64,000 nucleotides of DNA from Allantophomopsis cytisporea (Eukaryota; Ascomycota; Leotiomycetes; Phacidiales; Phacidiaceae): assembly GCA_024752435.1 (NCBI GenBank), contig CP103028.1, positions 930,001-994,000 on the forward strand, read 5' to 3'. The stretch's first letter is position 1. Every line of letters begins with the position of its first letter. Shown here piece after piece: positions 49,304-60,181 of this stretch. The notes beneath the pieces were generated by a model. It worked only from the letters and a program-made list of their open reading frames with translations. It ran no database searches and was not told the DNA's origin. A program made the position numbers and the translations under genes.

Positions 49304-49869
49304 TTAATGATTAGTAGAATCAGAGATACGCCTGGCCTTTAAGGACGAGCTCAGGTACAGGAACGGGAGCATAGAGCGCTCAATATACGGACAAAAGACA
49401 CTGGAAAGGATATAAGACGCAATAGCTGTAGACAGCATCATAACCAGAATCAGAGTTAGAACCATGACTTGGATTGGCTTCGTCATGTCGATCCTTATAA
49501 CTGAGTTGATATTAAACCATTTTAGAAGGAATAATTGAAAATACAGCCTAAAGAACTTCAGCTACTGAATAGAGGTTGTGAAATTGTCAAAAAGTACGAT
49601 CGTAGAAGGTTTGATTAAACAAAGTCAAATCTTACGCAAGCCGTAAGATATGGATGAGTCTAGTCCTTATTTTATCAAGTTCCACGTTGAGTTTTCGATA
49701 TAATGTTCCCGGAGCCCGATAAAATCATCTCGCTTGTCACATTGTTGCCTAGACGCTACCCCACTCTTACCGCAAGAGGAATGGACGCATTCAATTGATT
49801 TATCAACATCCTCCGAGTGGCATCCAATACTATCTAAAAACAAACCTCACAAAATCCAGATCAAACATC
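49304..49869. other. Intergenic
   Basis: 3' flank of the chitinase and leader of the aminotransferase. Nothing supported. Confidence 0.5.
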
Positions 49870-51551
49870 ATGTTATCCTCGAGGGGAAAAGAGCACGCAT
49901 CCTCAAGGGTCATGGACGGGTATTTGCGACGCATTTCAGAGACCCCATATAGCACAACGAATCCCGATGGCATGGTGAGTTTCGCAAACGCCGAGAACTT
50001 TCTACTGGCCGATCATATGCTGGAGTATGTGAACACTAAGGTATTCATACTTCTTCACCTATTGCAATTAGATCAGATAGCAGATGTTGATACCCTCAGA
50101 TATCAATCGTGCCAGAGAACCTGTCCTATAATCAGGGCCCTATCGGCACGCTGCGTCTTCGCAAAGCTATGGCTTCTCATGTCAATGATTATTTCTCTCC
50201 CGTGAAATCTGTCACTGACGATCACGTCACATTTGTAGCAGGGCTTACGGGGCTGGCTGATAATATTGCTACGAACCTGCTTAATGATGGTGAGGGTATG
50301 CTGCTCGGTACGCCGTTTTACGGTGCTTTTGACCTGGACCTTACTATACGATCAAAGTAGGTGTTCATCTCTGTTCATTCGTTTGGATGTATTTTGATAT
50401 TCTTGCGATTTCGTCTTGGATGTAGGGGTAGTAATGTGGGAAACATAGATGTAAACTGGTCTATGCGCCTTTCGAAGGCAGTGAGAATCAATTCGAGCCA
50501 ACTGCTGTACAGAAATACGAGGCATCATTATTGAAAGCCAGAGAAGAAGGCATCACAGTGCGGGCGATGATGATCTGCAATCCCCATAATCCCCTTGGTT
50601 TGTCCTGTGTCCAATACATATCAACACAACTAATCAGTGCAAGGAAAATGCTATTCCGCGGAAGCCCTGAAAGAAATCTTGTCTTTCTGCAACAAATACT
50701 CCCTTCATCTGATCAGCGACGAAATTTATGCCCTCTGCGTATTCAAGAATCATCGAGCGAAACAGGCGCTGCCAGAATTTACGTCTCTTCTTTCTATCGA
50801 CTCCAAGGATGTCATCTCCTCAGACCAAGTTCACGTGTTATATGGCATGGCTAAAGTACGCCAAGAATCTCCCTGCCCCTTCTCCATGCATACCTAAGCA
50901 ATTAACCCCACAGGACTTCGGCTTAGCAGGTCTCCACCTAGGCTGCCTCATAACGTCCAACACCAGCCTGACACGAGCCACACGCACGCTAGCACGCTAC
51001 AGCCCACCCTCCGAGCTCTCCTGCGCCACAGCCGCAATGATCCTCGAAGACAAACCGTTTGTCGCCTCGCTCGTCACTAGAGCCCAGGGGCTCCTAGAGG
51101 ACCACTACGAGTATGCGACATTGGTGTGCCTCGGTTTTGGCATCGAGTATGTGCGTGACGGCAATGCGGGTTTCTTTCTGTGGATTGATTTGCGGGATGC
51201 TATGAATGGTCATGGGTTTGAGGCTGAGAGGGCGTTGCAGATTGAGTTGTGGAGGGAGGGGGTGGAGATGGCGAGTGGCCTGGCTTATCATGCGGTTCAG
51301 CCGGGGTGGTTTAGGGTTATTTTCAGTGTTGACAAGAAGACCCTTGGTATGGGGTTGAAGAGGTGAGTAGTTCCGCTTTAGCTTTTCGTCGTCTTGGTAG
51401 TTTAGAGGGGTGGGGGGAGGGGGGGGTCTGAGATGGCGATGGAATATTTGCTGATGGATCTAGGATCGGTGATGTGTTGAAGAGACGTCGGGAGGCTGCC
51501 GCTGCTAACACGCTGGCCTTTGGCATATATGATGATGATGATGATTTGTAA
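49870..51551 (+). CDS. ACC-synthase-like PLP-dependent aminotransferase (class I/II)
   Basis: 441-residue fold-type I PLP enzyme in six exons: 49870-50040, 50100-50356, 50449-50597, 50644-50855, 50914-51362 and 51464-51551 (introns 46-101 nt). Family blocks in order: NLSYNQGPIGTLRLRKAMA, VTFVAGLTGLADNIATNLL, GTPFYGAFDLDL, the PLP-contact MICNPHNPLG and LHLISDEIYAL. The Schiff-base lysine Lys263 is in LYGMAK-DFGLAGLHLG, split by an intron, and the substrate carboxylate Arg is in GWFRVIF. This matches the ACC synthase/1-aminocyclopropane-1-carboxylate synthase-like group common in filamentous fungi. Most such fungal proteins are not proven ethylene enzymes, so aminotransferase is the safe name. 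The C-terminus ends in an Asp run. The second and third introns rest on frame restoration. Confidence 0.9.
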
Positions 51552-53041
51552 TGGAATATACCAATTTCGTGATTTTATGGAATCTCAATAGTTTGTCAAG
51601 ATACAATGAAAGATATGGCACGGTGATAGGACTTGAAAATCAAGTTCGATGGAATTGGTGGGATTGATGTCAGATCTACTCTTACGGCTCTCCAGAAATA
51701 TTCCTCCTTCTATGAATTAAGCATCTGCAGGTATTATATTGCCACGATTATAGAAGACTCACCGGACTACTTATCAGCACCGTCTTCCCTCGCGTCAACA
51801 CATGTGCATAAATCGTGCTGCGTGACGAAAAGAGAAGCTCATTTAATTTTATTTTATCACGGTGCAAGATGTAGTAGAGAAAATCCAAGTACAAAAGGAA
51901 CCAACACTATCACTCCATTTTTCAGATTCAGTCCAGAATAAGTGTCTTTACAAGTCAACATCACCTGATCCGGAATTGCTTCTTTGACGTTGAAACAAGA
52001 TTAACGCAAGGCCCCAGCACAAACACACGTGACACTATGAGATCATACTCCCCGAACAAGGCTCACGTCATGGCTAGGCTAGCGCGACCAGGATCCCGTT
52101 AGCCGCATCTTTTGATCAGCTTGGTTACCCCGCAGCGCTAGTCGACGTCATGGCAGATGTGATGTGAATACTGGACTAAGGTATCTATTACTATGTGCTT
52201 CTCGTGTTGTGGGAGCGGGCCTTGAGTTCTGATGTTGGGATTGATGACCGGATAAGTATTTTATAAGGGTTTGATTATTAATCCAATAGAAGTTTGAGGA
52301 TATTTTGAAGAAGTGGATTTTTCTGTGTGGATTTGGGGGTTCACGTTCAGGTTTTGGTGGTTGTAAGGAGCAAAGATAGATGGTTGATAGTGGGTCAACA
52401 TGCATGCACTGTGCAGCAAGGCAATGATAACATCAGACTCAGACACATCGATGAATGTTCTATCTTAGCACAAACTCAGGTCAAGATTGGGCAATTGACG
52501 CAAGAGATGTCTCGTTGATCTCTTTGTCCACATCCATCTGGCGGGCTACGATCCGTCATATTCTCACATCTGTTCGAGGAGAGAAATCTCACAATCACAT
52601 CTTCAAGCCTGATAAAAGATGAAATCCATTCAAAGTGACATAAAACAAGCAATACGCCTCGCCTCGCCTCGCCTCACATGTAAGGAGATATGACATGGTC
52701 AGCACGCATCTGATCCCATTGCCAACTTTTTCCAGCCTTTTAACGGGCCCACGTAACCAGTAGAGAAGGCTTGCGTGAGCGCCTCCAACAATCACAGCGG
52801 CACAGTGCAGCTTAGAAGACGTCAATTCACATAAATCGTGCGACATGGCCCTTCGCCACTACTTTTCCTTTGCTATTTGTATATGAATTCCTTATACCCT
52901 CCGAAGTTATAACATTATACAAACCCACGAACACATAAATCTCATTTATTCCAACAAACATAATTCCCCTTCCAAGAACGATTCCAACGGCCAAGATACC
53001 CATTCTCGAACACGGACAACTACATACAATTCATCGCAATC
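51552..53041. other. Intergenic, 1.5 kb
   Basis: 3' flank of the aminotransferase and promoter/leader of the next gene. It contains a (GCCTC)4 microsatellite at 52656-52675. No gene supported. Confidence 0.45.
52656..52675. repeat. (GCCTC)4 microsatellite
   Basis: Four perfect pentamer units in non-coding sequence about 370 bp upstream of the following gene's start. Confidence 0.9.
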
Positions 53042-54314
53042 ATGGAGACCCTTAACAATGCTGCGACTGCTGCTAGCCGCGCTATCTGGGGTGATAGCTC
53101 TACGAACATCAACCCCACCACCACTGAAGAGCCAGTCTCTGGACAGACGGGGAACACCGCAGCTGGCGAGCCTTATGATGCAGGAAACTTAGGTATGCAT
53201 CGTCGGTTTCGTGTAGACAGAAGATTATGAGCCACAGAGTTCTGACGGGCGCATAGATTCTACCAACACTGGAAAGACGACGAGCGGACCACACGATAGC
53301 AATATTGGCAACAAGGTCGATCCTACAGGTATGTTTTTCATGCCCACTACCCGAATCCATCTGACAATAGCAGTTGATTCTGACCGAGACGGTTCCAAAA
53401 CATTTGGCAACACCAACACCACCACGTCCAGCACCTTCCCAAATCGCACCAACACCATTATCTCCTCCTCCTCCTCCAGCGACCTCCCAGATCGCACTAA
53501 TACCGACACCACCACCACATCCGGCGACCTCCCAGATCGCGCCAACACCGACACCACCAAATCCAGCGACCTCCCAGGTCGCACCAACACCAACACAACC
53601 ACATCCAGCGACCTCCCAGATCGCACCAACCCCACCACCACCACCACCTCCTCAATCCCAGGAAACACCGCCGCAACAGGCCCTATCCGTCCGGAACACG
53701 ACACAGACAAGACCGGCGTAACATCCGCCCACCAACCCTCCTCCGGATTCGCATCAGACCGCCCCACAAACCGCAACGACACATCGGGAGCCGGTCCCAC
53801 GCCCTCCGTCGGCGCAGACCCCTCATCCGGCGCGCAACCCACAACTAAGCAACAGGGCGCCGACAAACCCACCACGGGACCCAGCGATGCCGATGAGCAT
53901 GCCGCCATCAAGGACAGCAAGATAGCCGCCGAGAATTCGCAGGAGAAAGGCGAGGATGGCAGCGCGGTTGACGTGACGGGGCCTGGACCTAAGGTTCTGG
54001 GCAGCGAGGGGGCGTCTAGCGGACAGAAGGAGGATGGGCCACAGAAGGAGAGTCATGGGGAGGGTACGGGCGAGAAATACGTCAAGAGCTCGGGGTTGAA
54101 GGCTGATGGGGGCGATTTCGATGCTGCGAATCCCGGCGCTGGAAAGGAGGCTGATCGGTTGTTGGAGCAGAAGGGAGTTAAGAGGGAGGGCGTTGTTGGG
54201 GCTGGCAAGGATGATGCTGAGGAGAAGAATGATTTGAGTGGCAGTGGGAGTGGGAGTGGCGATGGGAAGCCGAGTTTGAAGGAGAAGATTAAGGCGAAGT
54301 TGCATAAGAATTAG
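53042..54314 (+). CDS. Low-complexity hydrophilic protein, stress/LEA-like
   Basis: 387 residues in three exons (53042-53192, 53257-53328, 53374-54314; introns 64 and 45 nt). No signal peptide or membrane segment. The N-terminus is METLNNAATAASRAIWGDSS. The middle is a Thr/Asn/Ser-rich region with four (S/G)DLPDRTN-type repeats. The C-terminal third is Gly/Lys/Glu-rich, with the ordered-looking block YVKSSGLKADGGDFDAANPG then GKEADRLLEQKG, and ends in the basic tail SLKEKIKAKLHKN. Such proteins are widespread in filamentous ascomycetes, often called glycine-rich or LEA-like, and are thought to be disordered. Function unknown; a role in desiccation or stress is a guess. Confidence 0.85.
53478..53651 (+). 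repeat. Coding tandem repeat, 42-45 bp units
   Basis: Four units of 45, 42, 42 and 45 bp, each starting RGCGACCTCCCAGRTCGC and encoding (S/G)DLP(D/G)R(T/A)N followed by Thr/Asn/Asp/Pro-rich spacers. All changes keep the frame. Confidence 0.9.
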
Positions 54315-55250
54315 ATTTGAGTGGGTTATTGAGGATCGGGATGATATTGTTATGTTGTCACGATTTGTTTGGGTTGTTCAATGTATTACCCTTGTTTTGT
54401 AGTCTATTTTAATAGGACGATGTGTTTATTTGTTGGTCTTTCTCTCGTGCTGACACGCTTCAGACTGCGATTTGGTTTGAATCCTTCTGTTCTAATACAT
54501 TCAATAACTAAGCATTCCCAGTCATTCAGTTGCCCTCGTGTCGAGCTTCCGGAATTCAGGCCGCTACTTCATTCAAGCTATTCTCTGGACCATATTCCCT
54601 CATCGTAAGCATTGCAACATTCGCGACAAGTTCTCCTCAGGATATCTAAGCACTACTCACTAATAAGCATCAAAGCCGAGAGAGCCCACGAGAGAAAAGA
54701 CGAGGTAGAACCGAGACCGAGAAAGCTCCAGCACCATATCCACCACCGATACACTCCCAAGAACCTTCATCTTCATCATAGGCCAGTCCAATCAAGTAAT
54801 TAAACGAATGACTTCATCCTCGCATTGTCACAAACCCAATCTACCTAACTCATCGTCACCATGCCTCAAACTCAGGCTCTCGATTAGCCGTACGTAGCCG
54901 TCTCAGACGTGCCACCAAGAACGAATAGAGCAAAGGCATATCCGACATAAATCCAACAATTGCGCTTAGATCCATTCGTCCTTGTTCGGGCCACTGTTGT
55001 CGCTAATTCTTCGAACTCTCCTAGAATGCGAAAGTCAAAATGCACAGCTTACAATATTACGAAGGGAGGATAAGAACAAATGGGCCGAGTAGCCCTCACA
55101 CAACGTTACCAAAATTAAAAATTCCCATCTGCAGGTAAAGAATGACACTGGTAATTTCACTCTATTCAAAGTAACTACCTAGCACTTATAATGTATAACT
55201 ACAGCAAGAATAATTTGATTTATATGCCATGATGCATTACAAGAATATAT
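54315..55250. other. Intergenic between convergent genes
   Basis: 3' flanks of the LEA-like and UstYa-family genes, marking the left edge of the RiPP-like locus. No gene supported. Confidence 0.5.
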
Positions 55251-56529
55251 TCACCTCGCGCCTCCAAGACCATGGACATGGTGGTCATGTGTTCTCGGCA
55301 ACCCCCCTGGAAAAGATGGCCCAAGTTCAGGATGCACAAAGCTGTCGGGGGCATAGATATCGATAGCGCGGCTTGCCATCCAACCATCGTAAGCGTCCCA
55401 GTCCACGCAGATATTATCGACTTCAAAGTTGGCCCACGGAATGCGGAGTTCGGGGATCCATGAGTAGGTTTGGACGCTATTCGTCGCATGGCACTGGATA
55501 AACTGTGGAAAAACAATCAGTATTATTAGAATGATGTGTTCTAAAGTTTTTGCAGCAAAAAACGGCATTAATCTACTCACTTGACGTAGGCTATCTATAC
55601 AATGATCGACATGCTCTATGATTGGCACTTCGGTTGGATCAACAACCCAGTATTCCGGGTGCAGATTTTTAAATAGATACCAAAGGCAATGTAGTTGATG
55701 ATAAGTCTGTTACTCGCAGCGTTAGATATACTTGAGAAAATATTAATTTGTTGATGTTGATGAAACTTACATCTGGAGTTCCTACATAGTCACCTGTTCC
55801 ATCTGCCAATTCTACAGAAGAGCGTTTCATCTTTGCGAGATCTTCACTGGTAAGTCTGATCGCATTATCTACAGACGTATTAACTTTTACGAAAGTTTTG
55901 GACAAGACGAGATAGTTCTGCTGCGAGCGCTTTGGTATCAAATACCTGTAGGTATATTATCTGAGAGACAGTTGATATACGTACATCGAAAGAGGTCTTT
56001 CCATGCTTCCTCAACTTCTGGAGTTGGTGGTCCCTTATACTTGTTCGTTGCATTGACTGAATTATGCAGAGTGTCCACCTGATAGTTTATTGCATTATCG
56101 ATAGGGGCTACATTACGATTATCAGCATAGGTCCAGTGCATAATAGATAGCATTGTATTATTCGAGGACGTACAACGTGTACTTACAATAGAATCTTAGG
56201 CCGGATGTCGAGCTACTCTGCATCCATACTGAACTATTGAGATGGTTTGAGGCTGGTTGTGTGTGTAAAAGGGCAGCAAAAAATACAAAAGTATAGATAA
56301 AGAATATAGTAAGATGTAGGACTAGAAAATTACAAGATCGACGGCGCAACGAATCCAAAGACGATCCTGTTTTGTAGGAGAGGTCCTGAGTCGTCGGAAC
56401 GTTGATGTCTAGTTCATCTCCCAAATCTGCATTGTATTCATGGAGCAATTTGGTCGATGGAGATGAAGAGGTTAAGGAATCATTGGAGTGATCGTCTTCT
56501 TTTGAAATTGAATACTGGGCCCGAAACAT
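55251..56529 (-). CDS. UstYa-family (DUF3328) oxidase, RiPP cyclase candidate
   Basis: 313-residue type II membrane protein in five exons: 56187-56529, 55985-56107, 55771-55868, 55581-55706 and 55251-55502. The cytosolic Ser-rich N-terminus is followed by one membrane helix (about 68-88). A lumenal domain then shows KYKGPPTPEVEEAWKDLF and both signature motifs: HxxHC in TYHQLHCLWYLF (His191, His194, Cys195) and HVDHCIDSLRQ (His220, His223, Cys224). UstYa homologues are copper-dependent oxidases that install ring-closing bonds in ustiloxin-type fungal peptides. The model restores both motifs through four introns of 64-116 nt. The 116-nt second intron is inferred: shorter options leave the wrong frame. 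It points away from the repeat precursor at 58.4 kb, with 1.9 kb between start codons. Confidence 0.92.
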
Positions 56530-57010
56530 TATAAGCGCTGGTAGTTACGCTTCCACTGTATAAGTACAGGTCTAGTATATGAGTAACAGGAATTGACAAA
56601 GTTCTCGAGAAGGACAGTAAGTTGGATTTAAGCTTCTCGTACATGGAAAATAGCTATAGAATCTACGACTAAAACTAATATCTGATACTGCGAAGCTGCC
56701 TCTACGATATGGTCAACAACATATTAAACTCACCTCCAATTTCTCGACAATATTGCCTTCCAAAAGGAGACAGCGTCTTGAAAAAATCTTGATATCATTG
56801 AACTCGAAGCCGCTGGGTACAGACTTTGCATAATCACATCGCATAGTAACAGGTAAATATCATGAGATGACTTCGCATACTGCATTGCAGGTTGACATCA
56901 CATTCCATAACTGCACAATGATTTCTTTTCAGAAGTGACTGCATTGCCCACTCTGTATGCTTGTATTCGTCGACACATGTAGTCCATATACAGACGCCAC
57001 TCCGGTGCAA

Positions 57011-57165
57011 GTATGTGAAAGAAGATGATCCTACTTTCACGGATTACCGGATTAGGCAGTACCGTATCGTTACGGAGTATTAAGAATAGTTGCAGAGTAG
57101 GATGCTGCGCCCTTTCTCCTTCAATCAATTCAGCACCCAAATCTGCCACGCGCCCAGAACCGTGA
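57011..57165. repeat. Dispersed repeat, copy 2
   Basis: Same-orientation partner of 21211-21365; the shared CCCTTTCTCCTTCAATCAAT block is at about 57110-57129. Confidence 0.6.
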
Positions 57166-58290
57166 GATTATTCGTACTATCGACTATCATAAGATTTCGG
57201 ATTTAGAGCAAGTCCGGATATTCGCGAGGTCAACCAGGCCCATGCTTAGCAATGTGAGAAACAGGGTACACACAACAAAAGCCGAAACCTAACCCCTCAA
57301 TTAGGTCAACTTTTTAAGTTTTAAAGATATATTCCTAATTGGAAGTTAAAGCTAAAATGATGTGTAGATCGTTTACATGATTTATACTGTATATGAACTC
57401 TGACAATGAGAAACTTCACATGATAAATCTAGATTTTATACAGAGTGTTAATGTGTATAAAGTAGTAAATTAGTATAAAACCCCTATTTATCGAGATATA
57501 TTGCATCATAATTTACTGTTGACGCCCTATTTTTCGTGAAAAATGTGATATAGCCTTGCTGTAGACGCCTCGTTTTTTATTGTTACAAAGTTACCCTGAG
57601 AACATGAAAAATAGGAGCCTGATGTAAACATAACTGTCGGCTTTGAGAAACTACCGTAGTAATAAAACACGCACTGACATTTTTCTAGGGATTGACTTTA
57701 TTCTCATTGCCAATCATATATACTCACAGGGTTTCATGCAGCTTAACCGTGTTATGAAGCTTAACTGCCGCCAAGCTTTTCGGCAACACTATCGGGACAA
57801 TAGCGCCCGGAGCTAAAAGTACCATGAACCCGGTCATAAAGATATTGATTTATCCAAAGCAAGATTGCCGACGGCTGTAAAATACTGTCACTAGATGTTG
57901 CAAGGGGTAAAAGAATGTGCTCTTCGTACTGATAGCATCGGATATGCTGTCTCTGCAATACAAGTATGTAATAATCTCGATTTATAATACATCAGCTGTA
58001 CATTTGAATTACATATCAGTGCCTCAATATAGCTTTGTTATTGTCGTACTTGTCCTGTAATGGTTTCCTGCAACTCTAAAGCTGTACTCTCCTTCCCAAA
58101 ACTGTAGTAGTAAACGGGTACTTCCATGCAGCAGCTGATACGATACTGTGATTTCCCCTCTTTCTTCGCCTAATCATCAGCAAGCTTGGTTATTTTCCTC
58201 AAACTCTCTCATGATAAGCAATCACAAGCATTAGAGATTTCTGACGGCAGTTGAAACCCTAATCACAGATTCGATGACTTGAATCACCAT

Positions 58291-58296
58291 TATAAA
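58291..58296 (+). promoter_or_regulatory. TATA box of the precursor gene
   Basis: TATAAA 125 bp before the ATG at 58416, a usual distance for a highly expressed fungal small secreted protein gene. Confidence 0.55.
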
Positions 58297-58415
58297 CACC
58301 TTCCGTGATCCAGCTCATATTCTGCTCAAATATTCAGACGATTGTTCAAGACACATCTCAAAATTATTCCAAAACAGCCTCGCACTATATTTTACCAACT
58401 CCTTTGTTGACCAGT

Positions 58416-58875
58416 ATGAAGTCTGCTACTCTCCTCTCTCTGTTTCTTGCTCTTGCTTCGGCTAGTGTTATTCTTTCACCGGGTACGTACTTATATCAAA
58501 TCAACTTACACTAGCTTGTTGAATACCCAGATATGATCAGGTCTAACTTCACTTTGATTTGTAGATGCTCGCTCGGCTAATGTAGCTTTCAAGCGCGACG
58601 ATGAGATCGCCGGCAACTACAAGCCCAAGCGCGACGATGAGATCGCCGGCAACTACAAGCCCAAGCGTGACGATGAGATCGCCGGCAACTACAAGCCCAA
58701 GCGCGACGACGAGATCGCTGGAAACTACAAGCCCAAGCGCGACGATGAGATCGCTGGAAACTACAGGCCCAAGCGCGACGATGAGATCGCCGGCAACTAC
58801 AAGCCCAAGCGCGACGATGAGATCGCAGGAAACTACAAGCCCAAGCGTGGCGATGAGCTTGAGAGCAATAACTAG
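58416..58875 (+). CDS. Repeat-containing RiPP precursor (UstA-like, Kex2-processed)
   Basis: 125-residue secretory precursor in two exons (58416-58482, 58565-58875; 82-nt intron, GTACGT donor). A signal peptide (about 1-17, MKSATLLSLFLALASAS) and a short leader ending FKR are followed by seven consecutive 12-residue units, residues 34-117. Six read DDEIAGNYKPKR; unit five has NYRPKR. The tail is GDELESNN. Each unit ends in Lys-Arg, the Kex2 cleavage site, so processing in the Golgi would release up to seven copies of DDEIAGNYKP after trimming. One Tyr per unit is the expected target for UstYa-type oxidative cross-linking. Two UstYa-family genes flank it. The product could be a cyclic dikaritin-like peptide; the structure and bioactivity are not known. 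A simple unmodified Kex2-processed repeat (KEP) peptide is the alternative. Confidence 0.9.
58597..58848 (+). repeat. Seven 36-bp coding tandem repeats
   Basis: Units start at 58597, 58633, 58669, 58705, 58741, 58777 and 58813. Differences are almost all silent (GCC GGC, GCT GGA or GCA GGA for Ala-Gly; CGC/CGT; GAT/GAC), plus one Lys-to-Arg. This points to both duplication or conversion and purifying selection on the peptide. Confidence 0.97.
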
Positions 58876-60099
58876 GCACATGATCAGCATTATGGCCTAT
58901 AGTTCTTACGTGTGCTTTGAATATAACATTGAGCGGCCTTAAGTTAGATATCAGCGTTATAACGCGAAATTGGTAGACTATTCAACATATTACTATCAAC
59001 TTCATTTCAGTCAACATATGAATCTTACAGACAGAATTTGCATGTGATTCCTTGGATTTGAGACGAATGTACTCATGATCAAGTGTCGAATATAATATGC
59101 ATATGTGGTTTATCAGCAGAATCACTTCACATTCTAGTTCATCCTGCGGACCCTCTCAGTAAATGTTAGTCAACATTCGAGATCTTCAAATACATAATAT
59201 CAAGCTTCGATTTCAAAGAATCTCAGCAGTGGCCTCCCTGGTGTACATCGACATAGGAGTATCACCACCACTCTTGTGCGCACTAGCAACCTCAAAATCA
59301 ATCAGCCCGTCATGATTACCAAATTGTCAGCAACCCAACCAAAGTAGTCAATACTACCATCGAGAAATTCGAGTCCTCCACCAACAGCGGTTGCCCACAA
59401 ACCTGGGGTAGTCCTAGATACCCGAAAAAACCATTGAAAAAGGGACAATACACTGCCCAACGGTGAAGACATTGAAAAGTGGATCTAGACAGCCATTAGC
59501 GCATTCAAACTAAGCCCATCTCGATCAAGATACGAATCAACACCGAAAATGATGCCGTAACCCTCTGAATGAACAGCACCAGTGTGTGTCGAAATTAATG
59601 CCGTACCATATTGTCTCGAACCTTATCAACGACCGATAATATTCACCAAATTTAGAAAATTAGTATCAAATACAACTTTACTAGACTTCCTTTTAGATCG
59701 GAATGAGCAGTATCTTCCTATTGAAAATTTGTCATATATACTTCTTGTTAAGATCAATGCGTGTTATACATATATTTTACTACTTAATACTATACGCAGC
59801 TTGATATATCTGAACAATAGAATATATATTTGTTTTAAACCTTTTAAGATGAAGCAAAGTCTTCGAAGTCATATTTGCATCAGCTTTATATAGGTTTATA
59901 TACCCAGTTGTACTATGATATTTACTAATGTGAAAAGGGTTTATTTTATCATGCTATTGTTTGATGAAAGAATTCCAGTAAAAAACTTATTATCATTTGA
60001 ACACTCTTGCTTTTTTTGCCATGTCTTTCTTTTTTATTAACTATGAAAAATTAAATTGGGTAGAGATATACAACCTTAGCCTATATAGCTGGCCAATGA
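58876..60099. other. Intergenic, with a possible decayed minus-strand gene
   Basis: Between about 59225 and 59640 the minus strand shows protein-like pieces in several frames, for example WYGINFDTHTGAVHSEGYG, ECANGCLDPLFNVFTVGQC and GLIDFEVASAHKSGGDTP, broken by stops. This fits a relic of an unknown gene. 59640-60060 is very AT-rich and featureless. Confidence 0.4.
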
Positions 60100-60181
60100 A
60101 TACGAGTGCTGGAATTGGTAGAGAGGACAAGCTTAAGCTTCGTTGACAATCTTCGTAGAGGTTCAAGTCCTCTTTCGGATA
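60100..60181 (+). tRNA. tRNA-Leu(UAA)-like, mitochondrial type (possible nuclear insert)
   Basis: 82-nt class II tRNA shape. The acceptor ATACGAG pairs with TTCGGAT except for one A-G mismatch and one G-T. D-loop text AATTGGTAGA is present. The anticodon loop CTTAAGC gives UAA, in a 5-bp stem with one mismatch. A long variable arm follows, then a perfect T arm AGAGG-TTCAAGT-CCTCT. The AT-rich composition and general look resemble a fungal mitochondrial tRNA-Leu. The mismatches suggest a decaying nuclear copy. Confidence 0.55.

Larger units (their letters stand above)
56530..58415. promoter_or_regulatory. Divergent region between UstYa gene and precursor gene
   Basis: 1.9 kb of AT-rich DNA holding both promoters. 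It has one copy of the dispersed repeat (57011-57165) and a TATAAA box at 58291. Minus-strand frames at 56834-57149 and 57761-57958 show no family. Confidence 0.45.

Noticed and set aside
51405..51430. G-run in the last aminotransferase intron as a functional G-quadruplex
   Set aside because: Short and unsupported; noted only as a sequence oddity.
53225..53920. Minus-strand 231-codon frame
   Set aside because: Antisense shadow of the Thr/Asn-rich repeat protein; low complexity only.
54612..54803. Basic 63-codon frame
   Set aside because: Too short, His/Arg-rich and without context support.
58597..58848. Regular 36-bp repeats as a CRISPR array
   Set aside because: There are no spacers, the units are contiguous and coding, and the genome is fungal.
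58549..58890. Antisense 113-codon hydrophobic repeat frame opposite the RiPP precursor
   Set aside because: It is the mirror of the 36-bp coding repeats; the plus strand has a signal peptide, intron and Kex2 sites.
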